This document shows, piece after piece, positions 1-8,681 of a DNA stretch of 64,000 bases (its first letter is position 1; the number at the start of each line of letters is the position of its first letter). The position numbers were made by a program, and so were the translations under genes. The notes beneath the pieces are model-generated. The model was not told the DNA's origin, made no database searches, and saw only the letters and a program-made list of their open reading frames with translations. Origin of the DNA: Chitinophagaceae bacterium LGM1 (GTDB lineage Bacteria > Bacteroidota > Bacteroidia > Chitinophagales > Chitinophagaceae); contig CP075895.1 in NCBI GenBank assembly GCA_018604165.1, forward strand, positions 1,139,501-1,203,500. The letters are read 5' to 3'.

Positions 1-2
1 TT

Positions 3-1238
3 GCTAAGAAATTAAGAAAATCTGCTTACCACATTACATTGATTGACCAGTACAATTATCATCAGTTTCAGCCACTGTTTTATCAGGTAGCTACTGCGCG
101 CCTCGAGCCCAGTTCTATATCTTTTCCGCTACGCAAAATATTTCAGCGTAGCAATAATGTGCATGTACGCAATACCAAGGTAAAAGAGGTAGATACAAAA
201 GCACAAACAGTAATAACAGAAAATGGTACTTTCAATTACGATGTTTTGGTAATAGCTACAGGTTGCACTACCAACTTCTTCGGCAACAAAAATCTGGAGC
301 AGTATGCATTCCCGATGAAGTCTACTACAGAGGCTATTACGTTGCGCAATCGCATATTGCTAAATTTTGAAGATGCCCTCAATGCATCACCAGAAGAACT
401 GGAAGAGATAATGAATATTGTAGTAGTAGGTGGTGGCCCTACGGGTGTAGAGTTATCAGGCTCTTTGGCAGAGTTGAAGAAGAACATCTTACCGCGCGAT
501 TATCCGGATATGGATTTCAGTAAACTGAACGTATATCTGTTAGAGGGCAGCCCCAACACACTTTCTGCTATGAGTCCCGTATCACAACGTACATCGCAGC
601 TGTACCTTGAAAAAATGGGCGTGCAGGTTTGGACAAATGCTGTGGTACAAGATTACAATGGTCACACCGCTACGCTGAAAGACGGCAGGCAGATACAAAC
701 TCGCAATCTGATATGGGCGGCAGGTATTACGGGCAATGTACCTGCAGGCATAGCAAAAGATGTATTGGTACGTGGCAATCGCATAAGGGTAGATGAATAC
801 AGCAAAGTTGCAGATACAGAAAACGTATATGCCATCGGTGATATTGCTTATATGGAAACCAAAGACTGGCCAAACGGGCATCCGCAAATGGCAAACGTTG
901 CTGGCAAGCAGGCTACGCATCTGGCAACAAATTTGAAGGCTTTACAAAACGGCAACAAACAGCAACATTTTAAGTACAAGTTGCCGGGTTCAATGGCTAC
1001 CGTTGGCAAACGAAAGGCAGTGGTTGATTTGCCATTCATCAGTTTTCAGGGTGTCTTGGCTTGGTTTGTCTGGATGTTCCTGCACCTGATGCTGATACTG
1101 AATGCGAAGAACAAGCTGATAATCTTCATCAACTGGGCTATCAGTTACTTCACCAACGATACTACACTACGCCTGATACTGATGCCAACCCGAAAGCAAG
1201 TAGAGATGGCAAAGGAGCATCATACAATGGATAGTTAG
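3..1238 (+). CDS. ndh: NAD(P)/FAD-dependent oxidoreductase, type II NADH dehydrogenase, 5'-truncated by the window
   Basis: Transfers electrons from NADH to quinone at the inner face of the cytoplasmic membrane without pumping protons. The frame is open from base 3, and the residues before the first candidate start (AKKLRKSAYHITLID) continue the family's N-terminal Rossmann region, so the true start and the first GxGxxG motif lie before the window. Seen here: DVLVIATG, a second nucleotide-binding motif VVVGGGPTGVELSG, IWAAGI, and the FAD-contact motif NVYAIGDIA. The C-terminus is hydrophobic and amphipathic (AWFVWMFLHLMLIL, then IIFINWAISYF), as in NDH-2 enzymes that sit on the membrane. It ends 4 nt from the convergent gene at 1243. 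Family assignment is secure; NDH-2 versus a related pyridine nucleotide-disulfide oxidoreductase is very likely but not proven. Confidence 0.9.
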   Translation, partial: AKKLRKSAYHITLIDQYNYHQFQPLFYQVATARLEPSSISFPLRKIFQRSNNVHVRNTKVKEVDTKAQTVITENGTFNYDVLVIATGCTTNFFGNKNLEQYAFPMKSTTEAITLRNRILLNFEDALNASPEELEEIMNIVVVGGGPTGVELSGSLAELKKNILPRDYPDMDFSKLNVYLLEGSPNTLSAMSPVSQRTSQLYLEKMGVQVWTNAVVQDYNGHTATLKDGRQIQTRNLIWAAGITGNVPAGIAKDVLVRGNRIRVDEYSKVADTENVYAIGDIAYMETKDWPNGHPQMANVAGKQATHLATNLKALQNGNKQQHFKYKLPGSMATVGKRKAVVDLPFISFQGVLAWFVWMFLHLMLILNAKNKLIIFINWAISYFTNDTTLRLILMPTRKQVEMAKEHHTMDS

Positions 1239-1242
1239 TTCT

Positions 1243-1566
1243 TTATTTGTTGGCTACTCCCTGTTTGTTTGCATATAGGCTGATGCCGAATAACAGGGCG
1301 CAAAGAAACAACGGGCCTGCTATAGCAATAGCCCAGTCGGTGCGTGTACTGATGAACGCTATATAGGCTATACCCAGCAAGGCATACAGCAATATGCCCA
1401 TACGGTCGCTACGCCACGATAGGGCTAATGATACCAGTAGTATGGCAGTGGGTATAAACTGCTTTACTGCCATTGGCGGATTGAATGCAAAGAGTGTGAT
1501 GTAGATGGCTAAGACAGATGCCAGTATGCGTGGAGCATAATAAGCGAGCTTTTGTATTGTAGTCAT
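1243..1566 (-). CDS. small membrane protein, unknown function
   Basis: A 107-residue protein with about four predicted membrane helices: APRILASVLAIYITLFAF, FIPTAILLVSLAL, ILLYALLGIAYIAFI and IAIAGPLFLCALLFGISL, with short charged loops (SWRSDR, STRTD). It has no catalytic motif that I recognise. It is convergent with the dehydrogenase and 60 nt downstream of the hypothetical gene at 1627 on the same strand, so the two may be co-transcribed. Small APRIL-type membrane proteins like this are common as conserved hypotheticals in Bacteroidota. No function is assigned. Confidence 0.7.
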   Translation of the reverse strand: MTTIQKLAYYAPRILASVLAIYITLFAFNPPMAVKQFIPTAILLVSLALSWRSDRMGILLYALLGIAYIAFISTRTDWAIAIAGPLFLCALLFGISLYANKQGVANK

Positions 1567-1626
1567 AATGCTACTTTAGTCTGTAGCGAATGTACAAAAA
1601 CAGTGTTAGCAGGTGTTGTTAAAATA

Positions 1627-2337
1627 TCATGCTATACCTATCTGCCTTACCAAAGCGCGTTTGGCAACGGGCAGCAACGTTTCATCAAGCGGTAGTGGCA
1701 GTGGATACTCTATACTGAATACAGCAGGGTTGGGCAGGGTACGGATGGTTTTTATAATGTCACGTTTGATGCTCTCGTATGTATTGACAATGCTATTCTG
1801 CCATGTATCTACATAATGCAGGCGTATGCCACGATAACGGTCGCTCTTATGCTCAAACAGGGTGATGGTGTAATTGTAAGCACGGGTTTCGCTGTAGTTG
1901 CCATAGCGCATCAGTACATACCCCTCGTTTTTGTATAGGGGCATAATGCCAACGGGTTCTATACGTAGTTGCTTTTCAATATGCTCGTATAGCTCAGCGC
2001 CGTTGTCGAGGGTTGGCTTTATCTGAGTAAGGGCATACTGTACAATATTCTCCAGTTCTTGCATAATAGCATTGTCTTGCAGCATTTCATCATACACCAG
2101 TTCCAGCTTTTGCAGGTTTACGTTACTTAGCTGTTTAGGGAAGCTATCCTGCATCAGCTGTTTATGTTCTTTGAAAGACAGCAGGTTGTTGTAGTGAAAT
2201 ACTACATCTGCCAATTGGGGGTATAGCTTCTGCTCGTTGAAGTATTGATTCACTTCTTGCAGGTAGGCAAGGAGACGGTATTTTTGCAGTTCAAAGTCTA
2301 TATACCCTTCCATAAACCATGTTTCATTCAGCTTCAT
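1627..2337 (-). CDS. conserved hypothetical protein
   Basis: A 236-residue soluble-looking protein with no signal peptide or membrane segment. The N-terminal two thirds is rich in predicted helix (YRLLAYLQEVNQYFNEQ, LQKLELVYDEMLQDNAIMQELENIVQYALTQI). The C-terminal third looks mixed alpha/beta, with NYTITLFEHKSDRYRGIRLHY and a proline-rich end (EYPLPLPLDETLLPVAKRAL). I recognise no domain. Steady coding character and a clean ATG start support a real gene. About 100 nt separates it from the 3' end of the T9SS gene at 2484, whose terminator lies between them, so it probably has its own promoter. Confidence 0.7.
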   Translation of the reverse strand: MKLNETWFMEGYIDFELQKYRLLAYLQEVNQYFNEQKLYPQLADVVFHYNNLLSFKEHKQLMQDSFPKQLSNVNLQKLELVYDEMLQDNAIMQELENIVQYALTQIKPTLDNGAELYEHIEKQLRIEPVGIMPLYKNEGYVLMRYGNYSETRAYNYTITLFEHKSDRYRGIRLHYVDTWQNSIVNTYESIKRDIIKTIRTLPNPAVFSIEYPLPLPLDETLLPVAKRALVRQIGIA

Positions 2338-2434
2338 GTCTTACAGCTTTACTTCTAAAATAGTAAATCAAAGACAATGCCACAATGGGTAGTAATTGTA
2401 ATTGAGCTGTTAAAAGTGAATAAGTGGATAAATA

Positions 2435-2462
2435 CAAATGCCCGGTTGTAGCCGGGCATTTG
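2435..2462 (-). terminator. intrinsic terminator of the large T9SS gene
   Basis: Perfect 11-bp inverted repeat (CAAATGCCCGG / CCGGGCATTTG, loop TTGTAG), 21 nt past the stop of the minus-strand gene. On the minus strand it is followed by the U-rich run TATTTAT. Confidence 0.8.
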
Positions 2463-2483
2463 CAGATGTAATATCTATATAGT

Positions 2484-5438
2484 TTACCTTACCAGAGTAA
2501 CATTACCTTGTTTGGTAAATCTGCGCCCGTTAGCATTTACCGCATCTATGGTATAGATGTACACACCCATCGGTTGCGGTTCACCATTGTAAGTACCATC
2601 CCATCCTTTGTCGATGTCGGCTGTTTCAAACACTTTCTGTCCCCAACGGTTGAAGATAGTGAAGCCTTTGAGTGTAGCATCGCCACGGCGTAGTATCTTG
2701 AAGGTACTGTTCCTGCTGCCGGGGCTGAAGGCATTCGGTACATCCAGGATGCTTTCTGATGATACCAGTACTGTGATAGAATCACTGGTACTGCAACCTG
2801 CTTCTGTGGTACCTGTTACCAGATACTTCGTATTCACATCCGGTTTTACTATCGGGTTTGATATATCAGCTTTGTTCAGGCCCAGTGGCGGGAACCATGC
2901 AAAGTAAGTACAGTTGCCCATCGGGTCTATCTGATAGCTTTCGCCGGGGTATACCCTTACAGAATCGGGCAGGAACAGGCGCGCTGCCGGATGTACAATT
3001 ACTTTTACACTCGCCGTATCAAAACATGCATTGGTATCTACCGCATACACTGTATATATCTGTGTAGAGGTAGGGTTCACCAACGGATTGGCAGATTGCG
3101 CATTGCTGATTCTGAACTCAGGCGACCAACGGAAGGTGCGTACACCATTACCTGTCATCTGCAGTTGAGTAGTATTGCCCGGGCAGATAGCTGTATCACC
3201 GCTTACCGTTACGAAGGTAGCAGGGAATACGGTTATCATCATACTGTCTGATGCAGAACACTTAGCCTTGGGGCTCGATGCTGTCAGTGTCAGTTTGGTT
3301 GTCTGCTGTGCTTTGAATATCGGATTGCCGATGTTCGGATTATCTAATGAAGAACCGGGTGTCCATGCCAGGTCGAACTTGAAGTTGCCCGGGAATACCA
3401 CACTCGATAGTTTAGCTGTGTCGTTTTCGCACATTGAGATATCGGCACCTACCGTTACGGTCGGGTTAGGTTCTACTTCCACATCAAACTCGGCTACACT
3501 GTCTTTAGGGCAGCTTGCGAATTTGGCCTTGATAACGTATGTATTAGGCCCCAATGGCGATGGTGTGATAACGGGGTTGATGATATTGGGGTTGCTGAAC
3601 TGGCCGGTACCGGATAAAGCACTCCACTCATAAGTGTAGCGGCTGTCGCCGGTAATACGCGGATTGATTTGTGCGCCTTCGCACATAGCAGTATCTACAT
3701 TCTCTAACCTGAAGCCTGAGAGTACATCTACCAATACCGTATCGAAAGCACGGCACTGGTTGCCGGTAGATGATATCACTACACGGTAGGTGATAGGTGC
3801 GGCAGGCGTTGTAGTAGGCCTGTGCAGGGTATCGCTGTCCAGATAAGTAGCAGGTGTCCACTTCGTAGTGTAGATAACGCCCGGTGGCGGGTTCAGCCCC
3901 AAATCCAGTTTGATACTGTTGCCCGGACAGGTAAGGGTATCCAGCATTTTGGTAAACTGCAAACCGGGTAGTACACCTACGGTTACGGTATCTTTATTGT
4001 TGCTGCAGAACGGATTGATAGTAGAGGTAACTACATAGCTGGTAATGATACCCGGTACTGCCACAGGGCTGGTACACGCTGTGCAGGACAGGCTGGTAAT
4101 GGGTGAGCCGCCGGGCAGCACAGACCATTGATAATTACCACCACCGGTAGCTGTCAGGTAAGCCGTTTCATTAGGACATACACTGGTATCAGGTACCGTT
4201 TTGGTAGGGCCCCATATATATACAGGTACGATGTACGGATAGTATAACATGATACCGGGAGGGCGGCATGTAGAGTCTTTGACTGTTACAATCAGTGTCT
4301 TCAGGCCTATGTCTGTAGGGCCCGGTGTCCAAGAAAAGTTACCGATAACGGTATCGGTCTTCAGGCCGCTGTAGGTAATAGTAGCTGCGGGTATGGAGAA
4401 GAAGTGATTGTCTTCGGCTGTGAGGATGGCACCTGTATCGTTAGATGTCATCGCAAAATTGAATGACAGGGGCTGATTTGTACAACCTTCTACCCTGCCA
4501 CCGGGGCCAGAAGCACCACCTAATATAGAAGCAGTATTGATAGTAAGCGCTGCGGGTGTTGTACTACAGTTAAGTACCTGTACCTGCACGTCTCGCATAA
4601 TGTAGCCGATAAGTGTGCCATTGCGATATTCCTTAACACGGGTAGTAAGCGCATGTGCACCTACCTGGCCTGCTGTAAATGTCATTTGACCGGTAACGCC
4701 ATTGGTAGCAAATGTATTATTTGTCTGGAACGGATTGCCCGGTATAGTCAATGCAGGAGTAGCGGTATTAAGGGTAATATTTACACCCGGTCCACAAGAG
4801 CCGCCATCCATTGGGTTGATAACTTCAGTATGTAAGGAGTCAGCATTAGGGTCAATAGCACCATTATTGAAAGAATAAGGCGTGTTTACACATACATACG
4901 GTATGGGCTTGATAGAGAAATAAGGGGATGAGTTACCTTGAAATAATGTGTTGTTGAAAGTCGTTTCAACATACAAATTCAATTGAGGAATATTCATACT
5001 TGGGTTTCTGACAACAACGTTGCCTGAAAAACGCCATTTAGTACATCTGCTAGGTAACTCTGCAACAACAGAATACCACCATTCCTGATAGCCGGGAAGG
5101 CTGGATGATGGGTTCTGGCATCTGTTGGGAAATGCAGAACAACCGGCAGATACCGGTGTACCATTTGTACCGCCACCAGGTAAGGCACCTGTCCACTTAT
5201 TCATGGTGAGTGTAGTCTGGAAGCTGTTACAAGAGTCTGTCAAGCAAAATTGTATGTTTCCGGGCTCTGTTGCACCGCTACAATCGCGATAAAATTTAAA
5301 GAAGAACCTGTAGGTAGAATCTACAATGTGTTCATAAATAATTTCGGCACCTGCAGCGTGTGATGCTCTTGCACTGTCAGCCTTTAGAAAAGCCGCTAAG
5401 CACATGAGTACAATAAATAGATAACGCAAGTTTTTCAT
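2484..5438 (-). CDS. large secreted adhesin-like protein with type B T9SS sorting domain
   Basis: A cell-surface or secreted protein exported by Sec and then T9SS. I place the start at the ATG giving MKNLRYLFIVLMCLAAF, a normal signal peptide followed by a mature N-terminus starting near SHAAGAEIIYEHI; an upstream in-frame ATG at 5465 only adds nine residues before it. The mature part opens with the SHAAGAEI...YRDCSG region typical of gliding-motility-associated proteins, then several Ig/PKD-like modules each beginning with a Cys (DTSVCPNETAYL, DTLTCPGNSIKL, DTAMCEGAQI, DISMCENDTAKL, DTAICPGNTTQL). The last ~90 residues (NAFSPGS...TIFNRWGQKVFET...GWDGTYNGEPQPMGVYIYTI) are the gliding-motility C-terminal (type B) sorting domain. 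Ligand unknown. An exact TAnnTTTG box lies upstream at 5527-5534. Confidence 0.92.
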   Translation of the reverse strand: MKNLRYLFIVLMCLAAFLKADSARASHAAGAEIIYEHIVDSTYRFFFKFYRDCSGATEPGNIQFCLTDSCNSFQTTLTMNKWTGALPGGGTNGTPVSAGCSAFPNRCQNPSSSLPGYQEWWYSVVAELPSRCTKWRFSGNVVVRNPSMNIPQLNLYVETTFNNTLFQGNSSPYFSIKPIPYVCVNTPYSFNNGAIDPNADSLHTEVINPMDGGSCGPGVNITLNTATPALTIPGNPFQTNNTFATNGVTGQMTFTAGQVGAHALTTRVKEYRNGTLIGYIMRDVQVQVLNCSTTPAALTINTASILGGASGPGGRVEGCTNQPLSFNFAMTSNDTGAILTAEDNHFFSIPAATITYSGLKTDTVIGNFSWTPGPTDIGLKTLIVTVKDSTCRPPGIMLYYPYIVPVYIWGPTKTVPDTSVCPNETAYLTATGGGNYQWSVLPGGSPITSLSCTACTSPVAVPGIITSYVVTSTINPFCSNNKDTVTVGVLPGLQFTKMLDTLTCPGNSIKLDLGLNPPPGVIYTTKWTPATYLDSDTLHRPTTTPAAPITYRVVISSTGNQCRAFDTVLVDVLSGFRLENVDTAMCEGAQINPRITGDSRYTYEWSALSGTGQFSNPNIINPVITPSPLGPNTYVIKAKFASCPKDSVAEFDVEVEPNPTVTVGADISMCENDTAKLSSVVFPGNFKFDLAWTPGSSLDNPNIGNPIFKAQQTTKLTLTASSPKAKCSASDSMMITVFPATFVTVSGDTAICPGNTTQLQMTGNGVRTFRWSPEFRISNAQSANPLVNPTSTQIYTVYAVDTNACFDTASVKVIVHPAARLFLPDSVRVYPGESYQIDPMGNCTYFAWFPPLGLNKADISNPIVKPDVNTKYLVTGTTEAGCSTSDSITVLVSSESILDVPNAFSPGSRNSTFKILRRGDATLKGFTIFNRWGQKVFETADIDKGWDGTYNGEPQPMGVYIYTIDAVNANGRRFTKQGNVTLVR

Positions 5439-5526
5439 ATTGGTTTTTTTTACGTAAGTCAGCATTATTTATGCTTCTTTACACAAGACAATATTTTATG
5501 TTAAAAAGTTGGGGTTTCTCAATGAA

Positions 5527-5534
5527 CAAATATA
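5527..5534 (-). promoter_or_regulatory. -7 promoter box for the large T9SS gene
   Basis: On the minus strand this reads TATATTTG, an exact match to the Bacteroidota -7 consensus TAnnTTTG. It lies about 90 nt before the preferred start codon at 5438, giving an AT-rich leader. Confidence 0.55.
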
Positions 5535-5903
5535 ATTAAACAAATGCTTAGTTCGGCATCATTTTAATACAGATACGTTATGAAAAAACTTTATGTTATA
5601 AAATTATTTACATTATGAAACTGACAATTAAAATGACAAGTTGGATAGCTTATATATACGTTTAACAGAAAGTTAGTTTATTCGTAAAAAATGTTGATAA
5701 CTCATTTAATCTTCGGTTTCTAATTTACTTGGTTCATAAAATGAAAATTAACCGCAATTAATAATTTTTAGGATTTGTGTCGTAAGTAACTTATGCAAAA
5801 ATATTGCCTCGTAGTTATTATTTGATTTTTTGCAAAAAAATATAAAAGTTGTTGAGTAGGGGTAAAATAAATGCTGGGCGTTTTGCTATAAAAAAATAAC
5901 AGC
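5535..5903. other. AT-rich intergenic region with no gene seen
   Basis: Between the divergent T9SS genes there is about 460 nt of very AT-rich DNA. Only very short ORFs occur (for example a 12-codon frame at about 5580). Apart from the minus-strand -7 box at 5527-5534 I see no tRNA, no strong hairpin and no exact TAnnTTTG box for the plus-strand gene at 5904. It presumably holds both promoters. Confidence 0.6.
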
Positions 5904-6893
5904 ATGAAAAAGATAACAACCATTTTAGCAACATTGTGTGTGTGCGCAACTGCGACAGTAAAAGCACAGATACCATACAATCTGACAATTAAACAAGAAA
6001 CCTATACTGCACTTGCAGGTGGTACAAGTGTAAATGGTGCCAAGGCATGGACAGACAGCACTAACTATAAAATATCATTAGGCTTCAGTTTTAGTATGGG
6101 GGGTAAAACCATTTCTCATTTCAACATGATGGATATCGGGGGGGTATTTACAGATACAGCAGGCGTTGTTTCAGGCTTCACTTTTATGGGCACACCATTG
6201 ATAGACAGGGGTATAAAAACAGGTACATCTAAATCTCCCATAAGATATACAACTACAGGTACGGCAGGTAGCAAAATATTTAAGCTGGAAATATTGAATG
6301 CAGGCTTTGCAGAAGAAAATAGTTTGTATAGCACATTAAATGATTCCATCAACCTGCAGATATGGCTTTATGAAGGAACTAACGTTGCAGAATTGAGGTA
6401 TGGCGGATCAAAAGTTTCTAACTTCAACGATTACTTCTTTCTGGGTGGGCCAATGGTAGGCTATACAAAAAACCTTACAGCCGCCACCGGCGATTTTGAT
6501 AAGCTATACTTGCTGAAAGGTGCACCTGCAACTGCCAAAGTAGATAGTGCGAATACATCTACGATGTACTATCCCACATTAACTGCGATGCCTGTAACGG
6601 GTACTGTATACAGATTTGCTCCTAAAAGCACCGGCACATCTGCAGGTAGTTTTATACACGCAGACAATATCAAAGTGTACCCTACAAGGTGTACAGATAT
6701 GCTGACTGTTGAGAACAACAGTAACAAGGATATGAATTATCAGGTGCTGTCTTTATCGGGCAGCTTGATGAGCAAGGGTGCTTTAAACCCAGGGCGTAAA
6801 GCAATAGATGTAAGTAGCATGGCACAAGGTATGTATGTGCTGACGCTGATTGACGGCGAAGAACTGGCAACATACAAGTTTATCAAACTATAA
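5904..6893 (+). CDS. secreted protein of unknown function with type A T9SS sorting domain
   Basis: A 329-residue exported protein. The N-terminus MKKITTILATLCVCATATVKAQ is a signal peptide. The body (residues ~25-240) has no motif I recognise; it is rich in Gly/Thr/Ser with predicted beta strands (FSFSMGGKTISHFNMMDIGG, NDSINLQIWLYEGTNVAELRYGG). The last ~75 residues, from NIKVYPTRCTDMLTVENN to GMYVLTLIDGEELATYKFIKL, form a T9SS type A sorting domain (the usual YPNP appears as YPTR). It has a strong terminator at 6985-7014 and appears monocistronic. Confidence 0.85.
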   Translation: MKKITTILATLCVCATATVKAQIPYNLTIKQETYTALAGGTSVNGAKAWTDSTNYKISLGFSFSMGGKTISHFNMMDIGGVFTDTAGVVSGFTFMGTPLIDRGIKTGTSKSPIRYTTTGTAGSKIFKLEILNAGFAEENSLYSTLNDSINLQIWLYEGTNVAELRYGGSKVSNFNDYFFLGGPMVGYTKNLTAATGDFDKLYLLKGAPATAKVDSANTSTMYYPTLTAMPVTGTVYRFAPKSTGTSAGSFIHADNIKVYPTRCTDMLTVENNSNKDMNYQVLSLSGSLMSKGALNPGRKAIDVSSMAQGMYVLTLIDGEELATYKFIKL

Positions 6894-6984
6894 ATAAGGG
6901 CAGTTATCAGTAGTGTGTAATAAATGAATGGAAGAGGTTGCGGTCTTATCGTCAGGGGTGATGCGAATGCTGCAATATAGTGGA

Positions 6985-7014
6985 CAAAGCTGCATGGATG
7001 TGCAGCTTTGTATT
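6985..7014 (+). terminator. intrinsic terminator after the T9SS gene
   Basis: Perfect 10-bp stem CAAAGCTGCA / TGCAGCTTTG with a 6-nt loop (TGGATG), followed by TATTTT. It lies about 90 nt past the stop at 6893 and isolates this gene from the sigma-factor operon. Confidence 0.85.
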
Positions 7015-7103
7015 TTGCTGATACACGATGATTGTTCTGACAAATGATATATGTTAAGAATGCTAAAGATTTGTTTTATTTGCAATAATATTCAAGCCAA
7101 ATA

Positions 7104-7688
7104 ATGGCAACAGCTAACGCATTCAAAGAACTGTTTGACAGAGAGTATAATAACCTGTGCAGGTATGCTATGACATATATGCAAGACAGTCATCTGGCAG
7201 AGGATGTGGTACAGGAAACTTTTATAAAACTTTGGGAGCAAAAACAAAACCTGATAGCCTTGGCAGAGGTTAAGTATTACCTGATAACAGCAGTAAGAAA
7301 TAATTGTATTACCGCATTACGAAAACAAAGTAAAGCAGGTGTACAGTTTGCAGAAAATACACCAGAGCCCGACCCTGAACCTTTCATTACAACCACACAA
7401 ATACGGGAAGATGCTAATGAGCAAGCCAAGAAAATAGCTGATGCGCTTGATAGATTGCCACCCAAATGTAAAGAGGTGTTCCTGATGGTGAAACTACATG
7501 GAATGAGCTACAAACAAACTGCCGAAATGCTGAAATTGTCTGTAAAAACGGTAGAAAACCAAATGGGTAAGGCCATAAAAACCCTTCGGGAATATAGCAG
7601 CCAAACCGCAATAATTGCCGGTATTGGTATTTTAATAAAATATATGTTGTTGGCATGGGGGTATTTCATTAACCCTGCGTTATTATAA
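7104..7688 (+). CDS. ECF RNA polymerase sigma factor, FecI type
   Basis: Directs RNA polymerase to promoters of the adjacent uptake operon when released from its FecR anti-sigma factor. The 194 residues are normal for Bacteroidota ECF factors. Region 2 is seen at ~10-75 (FKELFDREYNNLCRYAMTYM, LAEDVVQETFIKLWEQ). Region 4 helix-turn-helix is at ~115-165 (LPPKCKEVFLMVKLHGMSYKQTAEMLKLSVKTVENQMGKAIKTL). The C-terminus ends in a hydrophobic stretch (IIAGIGILIKYMLLAWGYF), an extension seen in some members. First gene of a six-gene operon: fecR follows after 10 nt, then two TonB receptor/DUF4249 pairs. A near-consensus -7 box (TTTATTTG) lies about 20 nt before the ATG. Confidence 0.93.
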   Translation: MATANAFKELFDREYNNLCRYAMTYMQDSHLAEDVVQETFIKLWEQKQNLIALAEVKYYLITAVRNNCITALRKQSKAGVQFAENTPEPDPEPFITTTQIREDANEQAKKIADALDRLPPKCKEVFLMVKLHGMSYKQTAEMLKLSVKTVENQMGKAIKTLREYSSQTAIIAGIGILIKYMLLAWGYFINPALL

Positions 7689-7698
7689 ATGAGGTGAT

Positions 7699-8679
7699 AT
7701 GCAGATGGAAGAGCAAACAGACATATTAATAGCCAAAAAGCTGACAGGCGAAGCAACAACAGCAGAGTTGCAACGGCTGGATGAATGGTTGCAGGAAGAT
7801 GGCAACAAGCAGCACTATGATAATATAGTAGCTGCGTGGAAAGAAGCTGATGACTTGCTTGGAGCGAAGCATTTTGACAAAACGCAGGCTTGGGCAACTA
7901 TTGCTAAACATACAGTTGATAGAGCAACTATTAAACCAGCCCGTACTATAGCCATGCCGCTTTGGGCAAAATATGCAGCAGGTATTGCTGCCATTCTGCT
8001 GGTGGGCCTTATCATTATGCGGCCTGCAACTGATGCCGGTATGGTAACACTGATAGCGGATGCAGGTAATACATCTGTGGTACTGCCCGACAAATCGCGC
8101 ATTACACTGCGTGAAGGCAGCAAACTGGTATATCCTGAAAACTTCAACGGAAGTGAACGTAACGTATCGCTTGAAGGTGAAGCCTTCTTTGAGGTAACGC
8201 GTGATACTGCGCATCCCTTTGTGGTAGATGCACAGTCTGTATCTGTTACGGTACTAGGTACATCGTTTGATGTGCGATGTAATGCCAGAGAAGCGGAAGT
8301 AATTGTAGCAACAGGCAAAGTGCGGGTAGAAAATAAGCAGGTAAAAGGCAGCGAAGTATTGCTGACACCGGGCGAATATGCCAGCCTGAAAGCGGACGTA
8401 CTGACAGAAAATACTACAGAGGGAAGCAACTACCTTTTTTGGAAAACAGGTAAGCTGAGCTATGATAATAAAACATTGCAATACATCATAGGCGATATAG
8501 CACAGCATTATCATGTGCAAATAAAGGCAGATAGCACGATGGCTGAAGAGCGGAAGAGTCAGCTTATAACCATTAGTTTCCAAAATCAATCTATAGAAAC
8601 CATATTGAACGAACTTTGCCTGATTGCTCAATGCAAATGGCAACAAACAGACGAAAACTACGTTATAATGGCAAAGTAA
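7699..8679 (+). CDS. FecR-type anti-sigma factor
   Basis: Inner-membrane anti-sigma factor that holds the ECF factor and relays the signal from the outer-membrane receptor. N-terminal cytoplasmic part (residues ~1-90, LIAKKLTGEATTAELQRLDEWL), one membrane helix (WAKYAAGIAAILLVGLIIM, ~90-110), periplasmic FecR domain (~115-215; VVLPDKSRITLREGSKLVYPENF, RNVSLEGEAFFEVTRD, HPFVVDAQSVSVTVLGTSFDV) and a C-terminal DUF4974 domain (~255-325; LSYDNKTLQYIIGDIAQHYHVQI). The start is uncertain by two codons (ATG at 7699 or 7705); an AGGTG-like sequence just before 7699 favours the first and is unusual in this SD-poor genome. The stop lies 2 nt before the receptor start, implying translational coupling. 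Confidence 0.93.
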   Translation: MQMEEQTDILIAKKLTGEATTAELQRLDEWLQEDGNKQHYDNIVAAWKEADDLLGAKHFDKTQAWATIAKHTVDRATIKPARTIAMPLWAKYAAGIAAILLVGLIIMRPATDAGMVTLIADAGNTSVVLPDKSRITLREGSKLVYPENFNGSERNVSLEGEAFFEVTRDTAHPFVVDAQSVSVTVLGTSFDVRCNAREAEVIVATGKVRVENKQVKGSEVLLTPGEYASLKADVLTENTTEGSNYLFWKTGKLSYDNKTLQYIIGDIAQHYHVQIKADSTMAEERKSQLITISFQNQSIETILNELCLIAQCKWQQTDENYVIMAK

Positions 8680-8681
8680 GT

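Noticed and set aside
8616-8681. Upstream start of the STN receptor inside fecR
   Set aside because: It puts a charged non-signal stretch before the signal peptide; the ATG at 8682 directly follows the fecR stop.
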